From: Apostichopus japonicus | Taxonomy: Eukaryota; Echinodermata; Holothuroidea; Aspidochirotida; Stichopodidae | DNA length: 64,000 nt | Direction of reading: 5' to 3' | Assembly (NCBI RefSeq): GCF_037975245.1 | Contig: NC_092565.1 | Location: 9,716,499-9,780,498, forward strand | Shown here: positions 53,961 through 64,000 of the stretch, in pieces | Layout: every line of letters begins with the position of its first letter | Position numbering within the stretch: position 1 is the first letter of the stretch | The notes under the pieces: model-generated | Database searches by the model: none | Seen by the model: only the letters and a program-made list of their open reading frames with translations | Told to the model about the DNA's origin: nothing | Position numbers and translations under genes: made by a program

Positions 53961-56154
53961 AACTGATGGCCTCATACTGATCATAAACCCATATTTTGGG
54001 ATGATATCTGTTTACTCCATGGATTGCCTATACAATAGTCTATAGTTTTAATAGTTAAATTTTGCATATTGATATTGTGAGAGATCACGGTTTTCATATA
54101 CCGAAAAACTGGTTAAAAGAATTGCTAAATAATTTCATTTTAAGAAATATAATATCAAGCGATTCCGTAAATAACTGACATCCGCATTTTTGTTTTTCCT
54201 TTCCGAAAATTCTAAGTCGCTCCATTTGACAATTGTCCAACTCTTTCCTATTTCCCATTCATCGAAACAACACACATATTATAACAAAAAACCATGCATT
54301 GCAAGCAGGCAACAGGAATCCAATTTCTAATTTTGTTCACCAAAATCACAAAATATTCACCGTAGTCTGTTCTGTTGTATTGGCTAACAGCCCCAACGGT
54401 TACCGTCTTCAGCTCACGGCGGGTAAAAAACAAATACAAAAAACAAAAACAAAAAATCGCAAGATTTTCCATAAAACCTAAACATTCTTCGTTTAAGTCT
54501 TTATCATTAGCACTCGAACAGTTGTCTTCGACAAATAGTGTTTTCCTTTTGGGAGGCTTTCCATCTAGCTTCTTTCCCCCTTTTTATATCTTATTTTTGT
54601 CGTTTCTACTTAGATTAATCAACTAACCGTCTTTCGCTGGAAGGGGAATTAAACCTTATAAGTGCACGCTAGCTTAGAAACAATTCTTTCTTTAAACTCT
54701 TCATGGTAAAAAAAAAATAGAAGAGATCATTTTGGTAAGGGAGCCATTCAGAAAACGGACGTTAGCGCACTAAGGTTGTGGGTTGAGATGTCTGCGATTA
54801 ATGAGAAAAACGAGTTTTGGGAACAGGCTCTTTAATATAAAACAACATCCGTTTTCTGAAAGAATAACCATAAACTGGAATATCTGTTGCTAATATTATT
54901 TATTTAATATTTGTGTCTTCTATGTTTTCTTTATTAGCAGCATTTTTTTTAAAGGTAGATGTGGAAATATCAAGGTGTGAATAAGTAATATATAACATAT
55001 AAAGGGTAAAAGAATAAATGTTATCTTTCATGGAAACTGGATGAAGGGGTAACTCTTCAAAATAAAACCGCACAGAAGGTTGCAAGAACAAGGGGTATGG
55101 AAAAGAGGGTTCAATCTGGGGGCACATAAACTACGAGGGCAGTGGGACATGTGACATAGATGTGAGGGGGCAAACCACAAAATCACCGCAAACTTTCTGC
55201 TTAAAAAGTGACTTTCCGTGGATTTCGTCCCACAACATATAGTAGGTGAAGAAAGAAGACAACAGTGTTTTTTTTTTTTTGCATAATGTAATCAAATTAA
55301 CCGATAAACTGACAAATAAATGTTGTGTTTGTTTAAAATAGAAATAAGGGTATGGCTTCAAAGACAAATCGCACATTAGTTTGAAATGGAGGATTATCCA
55401 TACACCCCCCCCCCCCGCCCCCTTAGTTCGTCTTACACCAAGGGCGGCGGTAATGGGTTCAATCTGGAGACTAAGAAACTTCGGGCAACCGAACACGTGA
55501 CTTTGATTTGACAAGGGGGCAGACAATTAACATATTAAAACAAAAAAATCCTTTAAAATGGATCACACGTACATTCTGTACTACAAATTCCAGCATTTAA
55601 GTGTTTTTAATCCTCGAAATAACGGTCCTCCTTTCCCTCTCCCGTCACCGCCCGTATATCACTGCGCAGTTGATATATATTCCTATATTAACTGGACTTA
55701 AAAATATAACATTTGTATATATCTTTTGAAATGAAGACATGGAATCAATACGAGGTATGAACATTAAACAAAAAATTGAAATCAAATAACTGTTGTGTTT
55801 ATTTTAAATTGAACCGAAGGTACATAACTTGAGATAGCAGGACATTGTTGGGAGATGCCAACCCGCCAGGGGTGCAACCATGGGTCATGACTCAGAAAGA
55901 ACAAAGGTGGGCTCAGCCTCCGCGACTCCTCCCACTGACAATTAGAATTTAACAACAACAAAATGCTTCTGTACAGTATATAGATATATAACATGTATAT
56001 GCGGTACAACCTAAACAGTCGAAACATTTTCAACATTGTTACAAAAGTTCCAAAATGTATAGCACCATTTTTTCATGTAAGAGCCCTCCATTTTACCAAA
56101 ATATTCCCCTTACCCCTTCCCTTAGACAATTCTCCTGGACGGCTTAACATCTAC
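53961..56154. other. no gene seen; local diverged duplication
   Basis: GGGTTCAATCTGGGGGC (55108) and GGGTTCAATCTGGAGAC (55455) head two ~70-bp related stretches. GTTGTGTTTGTTTAAAATAG (55323) is similarly related to GTTGTGTTTATTTTAAATTG (55791). The rest is unassigned. Confidence 0.4.
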
Positions 56155-56192
56155 GCTATATATATATATATATATATAGGCCTATATATAGG

Positions 56193-56229
<37 letters not shown>

Positions 56230-56305
56230 TTGGTCCTAGGGAAACACTTCAAACATTGTCGTAGACTTATCGTCTGCTTTCGTACTAGTGGTTCCAAGAA
56301 TTGAC
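56155..56305. repeat. (TA)n with AGGCCT inserts and inverted element arm
   Basis: TA runs are broken twice by AGGCCTATATATAGG, itself palindromic. The flank 56258-56305 is the inverted match (45 of 48 bases) of 48147-48194. Confidence 0.7.
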
Positions 56306-56954
56306 ATGAATTAGTAAGTGTACTTTTATAACCTTTGCCATATGTTTTATCAAAATTATATTTTTATACATTATACGGGCAAGTAATTTTTAAATACCAT
56401 ATGATCTATTTCATTTAATTATAGCTAAAGACCGGTAAAATGTAGAGTTGTTTGTTCTCTCCATTTTGAACAAGTTTCTAATGTGAAAAGAATTTTGATT
56501 ACATATATTTCTTCCTATGTCGAATTATACAAAGTCATCTTTACTCATCAAACTCAAACTAGGATGTCCATGACGAAAACTGCATTATCGGCAGCTTGTT
56601 TGCATTAAACTCACAAACTTATGATAGTTTTTATCAAAATTTGAGCTTTGTTCCAATTAAAGACACTACCTGAACAAGACATTTTCACCCATTGATTTCG
56701 AGAGTAATTTCCAGTCTACGTTAACCTTCTCCCGGAACGCTTTTGAAAAATTCAACTTCATGCAAACGAAATTTAACAATAAAATCTTCAAATTGTTGTT
56801 TTTCTATTTTATTTTTATTTGAAAATAGTCACTAACCCAAACGTCATCATTGATTGTTCTGTATGATAGAAATAAAAGTGATGAACAAATTCCTGTTAAG
56901 AAAAGTTCATATTCCATTTGCGAGATATCACAGGTTTTATGTTCTCAAAAACAT

Positions 56955-57660
56955 AAGGCTGGAGACTTGAACAAGTCTAAACTATGATAGCATCAAGGTA
57001 CCGCACCACAATAAGAGTAGTGTACATCCGCTCGATATAGGTTAACGATTGTCAGAGAAAAGAGGTTAAAGTACCCAAAGTAATGCTTGTTTAAACATAC
57101 TATCAGTTACCATCATCGTTTGTTCTGCCTTTATGTGAAAGAGCATAATTCAAAGTACAGATGGTGTGAAAATAGGGAGGATCGAAGGTGATATAAACCA
57201 TTTTAGAAAATCTTTGGTTAAATGTTGATATTACTCCGAGCATGCAGATGGAAGGGTGGTGGTTCAGTATGCTTAACTTGCTCCTCTTCTAGCTCAAAAT
57301 CTAAACGGTCATGATATTGAAATTTGCAAGTGCCATGATAGGCCAAGATCTCAGCTATCATGTAGTGGGTAGGATATACCAGTTGAAAACTTCTATCTAT
57401 ATGCTTTGGCAGGTCTTGAAAGTAGCAAGTTTAGTGTGTAAGTCAATGAAACAATTAATCGTGGTGCGAGACCTCAAGCCACATTTGCCCCGTCAATACG
57501 TATATCTGTTCTGCTTTTATATACAACAATGTTTGTGTACTGTTTATAGTGGAGCTGGGACTAATTGAATCTAACATATTTAGGCTATTAACAACATTTT
57601 ACCATGAAAATATCCCAAACAAAAAGAGGGAAAGGAAGGGGTTCAGATCCTAAAGTGACG
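56955..57660 (+). repeat. interspersed repeat, family B copy 3 (split)
   Basis: Left part ATAAGGCTGGAGACTTGAAC, AAGTCTAAACTATGATAGC; right part ACATTTTACCATGAAAATAT and GTTCAGATCCTAAAGTGACG. The centre (about 57000-57590) is unrelated to copies 1 and 2, which suggests an insertion. Confidence 0.5.
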
Positions 57661-58599
57661 TCATAACTCCACAGACTGACAAAATGACAGCCCCTCCCCC
57701 CCCCCCCCCCCCCGATATGACTTTTAAACTAAAGGATATATCTCTTCAAAGATTGGCCCTAATCTCCCTATAGCTGTTTAGAGGAGCTGTATTTGGAAGA
57801 AATGTCTGCTTTATAAGCTGAAGATGACGACTTGGTTATACACAAAAACAAATATTAGCAAATATTTAAAGAAAGTGATTAGAACAGGGACAGATTAAAA
57901 AGAAATAAAAGATTTAAGAAGTTGTGAATATTAATATACTGCAAAGGATTATAATTTTTAAAGGATTTGAAACTCCATTTTGAATTAAAAGTGCAGATTT
58001 TATAATAAAGAATTTTCTAAAAAAAAAGTGATTCTAAAACTGGAAGTGATTACAGGAAATAACAAGGTTAGTAAATGTTAATTTATCATCGATTCAGCTC
58101 TTCTTAGTACATTGTGTGGGAAGTATTTACGCTCATTACTTGAACCGTGAATCATTGTTTTCTCCTCTTTTGTTTCTATTAAACCGTTATGTTTACTCTT
58201 AATATTTTCAAATATGATTTCTTTGGATTAAGAAGAAAATACTCCTCGTCACACGTGGGGTACAGATCTATGTCGGTGTTCTATTGGGGTGGGAGTTATT
58301 CTTAAGATTAAGATATAGCACAGTTTAAGATAGCACACACCTGTCGAACTATATATTTTCTGCATTCACCTTAAGTAAAATAAAAAATTGTATTCAAATT
58401 TTGAAGGAAACCGAAACCTTTTTTATTTCTAGTTTTGCATCTATGATATCACACTTGTTTCCTTCAAATTTACTTTTATCACAAATGTATGAACTTCAAG
58501 TAACGCTTATCTCATATCTCATATATAGGAATTGAATGAAAATTTCATCAGAATGCTATTAGGTTTATAAGCTTCTCTTACATGTCAAATTAAATTGAT

Positions 58600-59165
58600 C
58601 AAACATGTTGGTCGACATTTTCAGTACCTGATCCTCGTATAGCAGAAGATATGGTGCTTTTTTTTTATTCTTCTTCAAATTTAGTGATATGAGTTGCGAA
58701 TGCATCTGGCAACAGTTGAGCATTGAATGACGTCATCATGGCAATTGAACTCAACATGACTTGGTTTATCTTTAATAATATTTAAATTATTTATCCACAG
58801 AGGAAAAAGAATATTACCTACACAAAATGATTCATTTTAATAAAATTCTGAATAAAAAATAGTGAACAATAATAGCTGAGCAAACATTTCAAATGTATCA
58901 CATTTTAAAGATGAATCAACGAGAATAGTTTTTAATGGAAATTAAACGTTAAGCTGTTAAAAAACATCTATAACACGATGGTATGACAGATCACTTTACT
59001 GGAGTACCTCTTTCTGGGGTGATTAGGGAGGATTAAGCCAGTCAAAATATATATATTTCCAGTAATATCTAGGGACAATATATTGAGATGGGCTTTTCAA
59101 CCCACAGAGTGGAATATTTATTTTGTCTGCCACCCGGATATCCATTTATATCGGTAAACGGTTAT
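58600..59165 (+). repeat. interspersed repeat, family A copy 3
   Basis: GCGAATGCATCTGGCAAC, GACGTCATCATGGCAATTG, TTTAATAATATTTAAATTA, AAGATGAATCAACGAGAA and ATATTGAGATGGGC correspond in order to copy 2 at 44686. Confidence 0.65.
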
Positions 59166-60012
59166 AGCCGATCTATATTACGTGATATTATGCAATAAGC
59201 ATATTCATATTTTATGGCAGCAGATCAAAGTGTTTACAAATGGAATTAATTTTCAATCTTGATGACATCCTTTTATATACTTACATAGCAATTAAATTAA
59301 GGTTGATGAGTGTGAGTTGGGGAAGGCAGAAGCGAAGGGGCGGGGGGTTGATAGTTTCCCCTCATTCCTGTATGTTGATCTATAGCGAATAAACATCATT
59401 TACACATAACAGGTAAAACAAAGGAAATTACGTTGTTTCGTTTTATAATATTTAAAAAACAAGTATATTTACTGAACCTGCAACAAATGTTAATAGCCCC
59501 CCCACCCCCAACCCCCATTTTTAAATAACCACCAAACTCTAAAACTCCCTCAAAGATATCGGTTTTACTAAATAGTAAGAAGTAGACCATATGATACCCT
59601 TATTTATTTATTTTTTGTGTACGTAAAACAACAGATTTATCTCTATAAAGTCTTTAGTAACATATGACGTATCTATTTCAATGTTACATCAAAAGTCGTC
59701 ATTAACCTATTTCAAAAGACTAATGCAATGATGCTTTTGATATTGTTTCCCGATAAAAAAGATTACAGCGTACAATGAAATCCACGAAAAACGAAAACTG
59801 ACAAAGCCACTTATCGAGAAACTATATGACTGTCACATTAGTATAGAAAATACTCCCGAATGACAAGCTATATAACCAGTATTCCTACAACTAGTTTACC
59901 ATTTAGTAAGCGATTTTGTCTTATTATTGACGTAAAACGTAACGTCATAGGAATTATCGGATCAAGATCAATTAAAACCTTTGTCAAACGACCTGACTCT
60001 GTTTTATTTACT

Positions 60013-60092
60013 CTCTCTCTCTCTCCACCTATCTGTCTCGCTCTCTCTGTCTTTTCCCTTTTCTCTCTCTGTCTATTTTTCTTTTCTCGTAT
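60013..60092. repeat. CT-rich microsatellite tract
   Basis: Imperfect (TC)n. The open frames crossing it are low-complexity Ser/Leu and not supported as genes. Confidence 0.8.
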
Positions 60093-60394
60093 CAAAACTT
60101 TTGTGTCCGAGAGTGAGACTTCCTGTAGTGCTGGACAAAACCTGTTTGCAGACTAACGTCATTAAGAGATCTTCTCAGGAGCTCTTGTTAATGTTTTTGC
60201 GTCACTATCAAACATGCAATGAACACCTGAGTCTTTCTAGTAATCATGAAGACTTAATTGGAGTCCTATACCGTCAATGACACGATACGTCTATAATTGC
60301 TAAGGTAGATAACAATACGTTATCCGCTAATTGCATCCAAATAGGTCACGCATTTGAAACGTAAATTATCACCCGATAACACTCGCCAAAGAAC

Positions 60395-60478
60395 ACACAT
60401 ACACATACACACACATATACACATACCAACACACAGACACACATAAATATACATACATATATATATATGTATATATAG
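60395..60478. repeat. (AC)n / (TA)n compound microsatellite
   Basis: ACACATACACATACACACAC-type text grades into ATATATATGTATATATA. Confidence 0.85.
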
Positions 60479-60889
60479 CATGACTTGTTTACATCATTCT
60501 TTTTTTGTTTACCAACAAATGTATTACCGCGCAATCGCATTCATTACACGAATAGTCTAAACCAGCTTTTCAGAACAACTTGTCAGCTTAGGGAGAAAAG
60601 TACTATCTGAGCATGCTCATAGGATAAACCATCTACGTATGATGACGTGCGTTGCCCTGGTGATGCACGATTACTGAAAATGTGTACAAGTGACGCTATT
60701 GTACAAAACTAACTCTGTATTTGATTGATTGTTTGTAGATATCAGTTTGAGATCAGTCCATCAGTTCATACCTTATCATTGTTTTGATCTTACAAACAAA
60801 ACTTAGAAATGAAATATAACGATACATTAATTGAGCCAGGTTCAGGTCAGGCGAAATTTTGAAATTTCCTTTATGTGAAACCTACGAAA

Positions 60890-61082
60890 TTCGGGGTCGC
60901 AAATACTGAAAAACAAAGTCTCTACAGAAATTACCAAGCGCGGCAGCGACACGAACTTTGTACACGTCACAACAGTTCCTGTAGCGAAACGGACGACCAA
61001 TCAGAATGCTCAAATGTGATTACCTTTACAAAGTGCGTAGAAACCGACTCGAAATTAAATTTAGAGCTTCGTCTACGTAAGT
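60890..61082 (+). promoter_or_regulatory. possible promoter with CCAAT box and splice donor
   Basis: Locally CpG-rich (GCGCGGCAGCGACACG, GAAACGGACG), with GACCAATCAG (60995-61004), an NF-Y-type CCAAT box, and about 70 nt on a consensus donor GTAAGT at 61077. This layout fits the start of a gene with a non-coding first exon; no coding follow-up is visible. Confidence 0.2.
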
Positions 61083-61510
61083 TGTATACGCGCGTCTTGG
61101 GTTTGTGAATGAAAACAGCTGATTGAAGATCTCGCCATTCATGGTTAAATTTAGAACACAAAGCAACATGAATATTAATTAACCTACTGAATTATTCAAT
61201 TCCATGTCTCATCCAGCCCACTGCTTCATTGCTCGTTGTATGCATGTGAGCAGTTGTTTAGCATTACAGCAAACTTACATAAAGCACAGAGAAAGTTCAC
61301 TACGTTGAACTAATGAAATGAAAACAGAAGAAGAAGAGAAGGGAAGTCTTTCATAAATACGACATAAATTCAGGTCTAAACAAATTATTGCGGATGTTGA
61401 CATTTCACATCGTAGCCCACATTGTGTGTGTATATCCATATATATAGTGTGTATTTGTGTGCTATCTGTTGTGTTTTTACTTTTTTGGTGTCTATCCATA
61501 AACAAAACTC

Positions 61511-61511
<1 letters not shown>

Positions 61512-61591
<80 letters not shown>
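61512..61591. repeat. (TA)n microsatellite
   Basis: About 80 bp of uninterrupted TA; open frames of YIYI repeats across it are artefacts. Confidence 0.96.
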
Positions 61592-61595
<4 letters not shown>

Positions 61596-62950
61596 AGATT
61601 TTTCACACGCGACGAAAAGAAAAGGCAACAGAAAAAAGGAGAGAGAAGAAAAGATGCGGTGCCTATTCATTATTCATTTGAATCTAATAAGAATAGACAT
61701 ACACTATAAAACATCAGTTTCTTTCTAACGAGGTAAAGAGATATAACAATACACCACAAACTGTGGATTACTCTATGGCATCAAAAAGAGTAGCCAGTTT
61801 TATGATGGGTACTCTTTGTAAGGAAACAAAACACGAAAACGCTGAATAATACATATTGTTTACGATCTTTGTCTATTGTGTATGATTGGTACTGGTACAA
61901 TTATAGGCTGATCAAAAGGAGAGAAAAAAAATGAATATTCCATTCCTATTGCTTTCAATCTACGTTCAATTCGTTCCATAACCACAATATAACGTTCTGC
62001 CATTACAACAGGTCCAATTAAGATTGTAAGAACAAAATGCTAATTAAATAACACATGTATAAGTCCCGTTGGTAATTGTCACGTGATACGTGTCTGGATG
62101 GGCACGTTCAATAGTGATAGTCGATATTACTGTACATAGGGCAGACGACAAGCCAGTGCCACATTAAAAAAAAAAAAAAAAATAAGAGAGCAGGTGTTCG
62201 GTTTATTTGCATTATTCCAACTTTTCCATGACCGCAACATTCGGCATCATTTGGTACAGACTTTGGTACTTCCAAAACATTCCGTTACTGTTGAAATCTA
62301 TTACCTATAGTCTACCCTATACAAAATCTATTAACCTACAGGTATATATGTTTATGTTGAAATTTGAAATGAAAACGCTGACGACACTTTTTACTGTCAT
62401 TAAGTGGGTAGACCTAATAGCAGTTGATTGGATTATGTTGGACAAATACTTCATACAGTTAGCCTACCGTACGGTATTGGAACAGATAAGCTCCACATAT
62501 ATAGTTAGCCTATCATATACAGTAGCTGCTAGAACATATTCTTCATACAGTTAGGCTACCCTACGGTAGTGGAACATGTACTGGAAGAAATATATAATAC
62601 AGTTAGCAAATGCTAGCGAAACTGAAACATATACTGTTATAGGATAGGCATCGTATGGAAATTACATATATTTAATACCGTTAGTATATACTGGGACATA
62701 TACTTGATACCATTGTCCTATAGGTTATATACTGATACTTCATACCGTCACTAAATAACGGGTTGTATTGCCTATCATTTCGTAAGAAGGATATAGACTG
62801 GCACAGTATACCGTAACTGTACTTCATCGATAAACTGGAATACAACGCTTATATCGATTGATCGATCGCTTGATATCGCTCGTAAATGTTTTGAACACGT
62901 ACTGCTATTCTTGATACCAAGTTAGTATATACCGGAAAAATCGTATACTT
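61592..62950. other. no gene seen; loose local reiteration
   Basis: CTTCATACAGTTAGCCTACC (62450) and CTTCATACAGTTAGGCTACC (62541), with CGTACGGTA/CTACGGTA and GGAACA after each, form two ~90-bp related units with weaker echoes to 62830. A 115-codon open frame across them is not supported. Confidence 0.45.
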
Positions 62951-62954
62951 CATA

Positions 62955-63125
62955 TCAGGGGCGTATCCAGGATTTTCTAACCCGGGGGGCGCGAATTACT
63001 ATCTAAGCGGAGCGCCACCATCGGTTGGCGCGCAGCGTACAAGAAAAATTCTGGTTTTTATTCCCCCCCAGATCACCGGAAATGGCACTTCTCGGGCTTA
63101 AAAATGACCAACCAGATGTACACTT
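62955..63125 (+). mobile_element. MITE/SINE-like dispersed element copy
   Basis: Begins CAGGGGCGTATCCAGGATTT, TCTAACCC, then a GC-rich body (GGCGCGAATTAC, GCGGAGCGCCACCATC, GGTTGGCGCGCAGCG) and CACCGGAAATGGCACTTCTC. The GC content contrasts sharply with its surroundings. The body shares its right part with 45835-46015. From memory such ends are widespread in marine invertebrate genomes; the class is not certain. Confidence 0.6.
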
Positions 63126-63129
63126 TTGC

Positions 63130-64000
63130 ATGAGAACCAAGTATTTCCCAATGGTTTTTTTTCCATCCATAAACTTTTTGAAGATTTTCTTCAGTCACAA
63201 ATCATGTTCGACCTCATCGCATGTCCTGTGGATCATTGCTTTTGTAGGTGATTCTACGTCGCGGCCCACAATACCCGGGTGTCAGCCCCACTTTTCAAGG
63301 TTTTCAGCTCATTATTTGTTCAGAATTTGAAAATTCACTTCAAAACATACCCTTAATGTTGCAAAAAAATGTCATCTATGGACAACCAATATAGAAAAAC
63401 CTCCTTGAACCCCTAACAGACCGGTCAAAATTACACGAGTAGAGGGAAGTATGATGAAGAATGTTGGTAAGGAAATTTTCGAAAATTCAGACACAGTTAA
63501 TTTATTGGTGTAGAAATATTAAACCCTCTTATAACGGCTATTATAAAACTTGGTTGAAGGAAATGAAATAATAGCAGATATTTCCGAAACCGAACACTAC
63601 ACACATAGGCGTAGGAGGCGGGGGTTCCTACTGAAAGAAAAATAAATTGCAATGATGTATAGCTAAAGGAAATGAAAAAACTATCTCCTTGATAATTAAA
63701 ATAAAGTTATAAGCTTGGTCGACTAATTCGCCATTACTAATGTAAAAGAGAATTTGACATAATTGGACCTCCATGCTTTTTCTCCATCTACATAAGACAT
63801 TTCGTTGTTTACATTAGCATCCCGCGGTATACTGCGCAATTTCCACGGACCGTACGGTACACGTTGGTATGCGATGTAATAACCGATGCTTGCTTATATG
63901 ATATTGTCTTTAACATGTTGAACGCGCGCGAAAAATATAGGCTATATTTATCGGGCAAGTCGTTACAGCCCCCCCCCCCCCCAAATCTTATGACTACACA
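63130..64000. other. no gene seen
   Basis: A second weak element-end-like motif (CATAGGCGTAGGAGGCGGGG) at 63605 and a poly-C tract at 63969-63982. Confidence 0.4.

Noticed and set aside
59860-60280. Overlapping open frames with Leu/Ser-rich hydrophobic text
   Set aside because: Generated by the CT-rich tract 60013-60092; no consistent reading on either side.
62207-62554. 115-codon open frame
   Set aside because: Low-complexity, overlaps imperfect tandem units, no recognisable domain or splice sites.

Overview
The window is animal nuclear DNA: AT-rich, with genes broken into many short GT-AG exons, long introns, (TA)n and poly-C/poly-G tracts, minisatellites and interspersed repeats. It shows no operons, ribosome binding sites or viral genes. 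The repeats (a satellite carrying AGGTCAAAGGTCA, and element ends reading GGGGCGTATCCAGG) and single invertebrate-type copies of three conserved genes suggest a marine invertebrate deuterostome. An echinoderm, perhaps a sea cucumber, is the best guess from repeat style alone.

Three protein-coding genes can be reconstructed by splicing. (1) 606-18537, + strand: FHIP2A-like (FAM160B1/FAM160B2 family), fourteen in-phase exons giving 706 residues; the first ~15 residues lie left of the window. A 24-nt in-phase candidate microexon sits in its 5.9-kb last intron. (2) 26801-32149, - strand: BIN3, seven exons and 257 residues, complete, with an 8-nt first coding exon that encodes only Met-Ser and two bases of Trp. 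(3) 34958-35704, + strand: ADO, the cysteamine / N-terminal-cysteine dioxygenase, in one coding exon of 248 residues with all three iron-binding histidines.

FHIP2A and BIN3 are convergent. BIN3 and ADO are divergent, and about 250 bp separate the BIN3 start codon from a strong splice donor that probably closes an ADO 5' untranslated exon. This is a candidate bidirectional promoter. In humans BIN3 and FHIP2B share 8p21.3, BIN3 lies beside EGR3, and ADO lies beside EGR2. The block may therefore preserve an ancestral linkage that was split after vertebrate genome duplication.

From about 36 kb to the end I find no gene I can name, only one candidate first coding exon (39451-39505). This part is rich in repeats: a ~545-bp (AGAGG)n array, six or more long (TA)n tracts, 36-bp, ~104-bp and ~24-bp minisatellites (the last with a 256-bp higher-order duplication), three diverged copies of a ~0.5-kb repeat, and several mobile-element ends. 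Perfect TGACGTCA palindromes cluster in 42-59 kb. No defence system, CRISPR array or other new multi-gene system is visible. The three genes act in different processes (dynein cargo linkage, membrane curvature, thiol oxidation / oxygen sensing), so nothing beyond their linkage suggests joint function.
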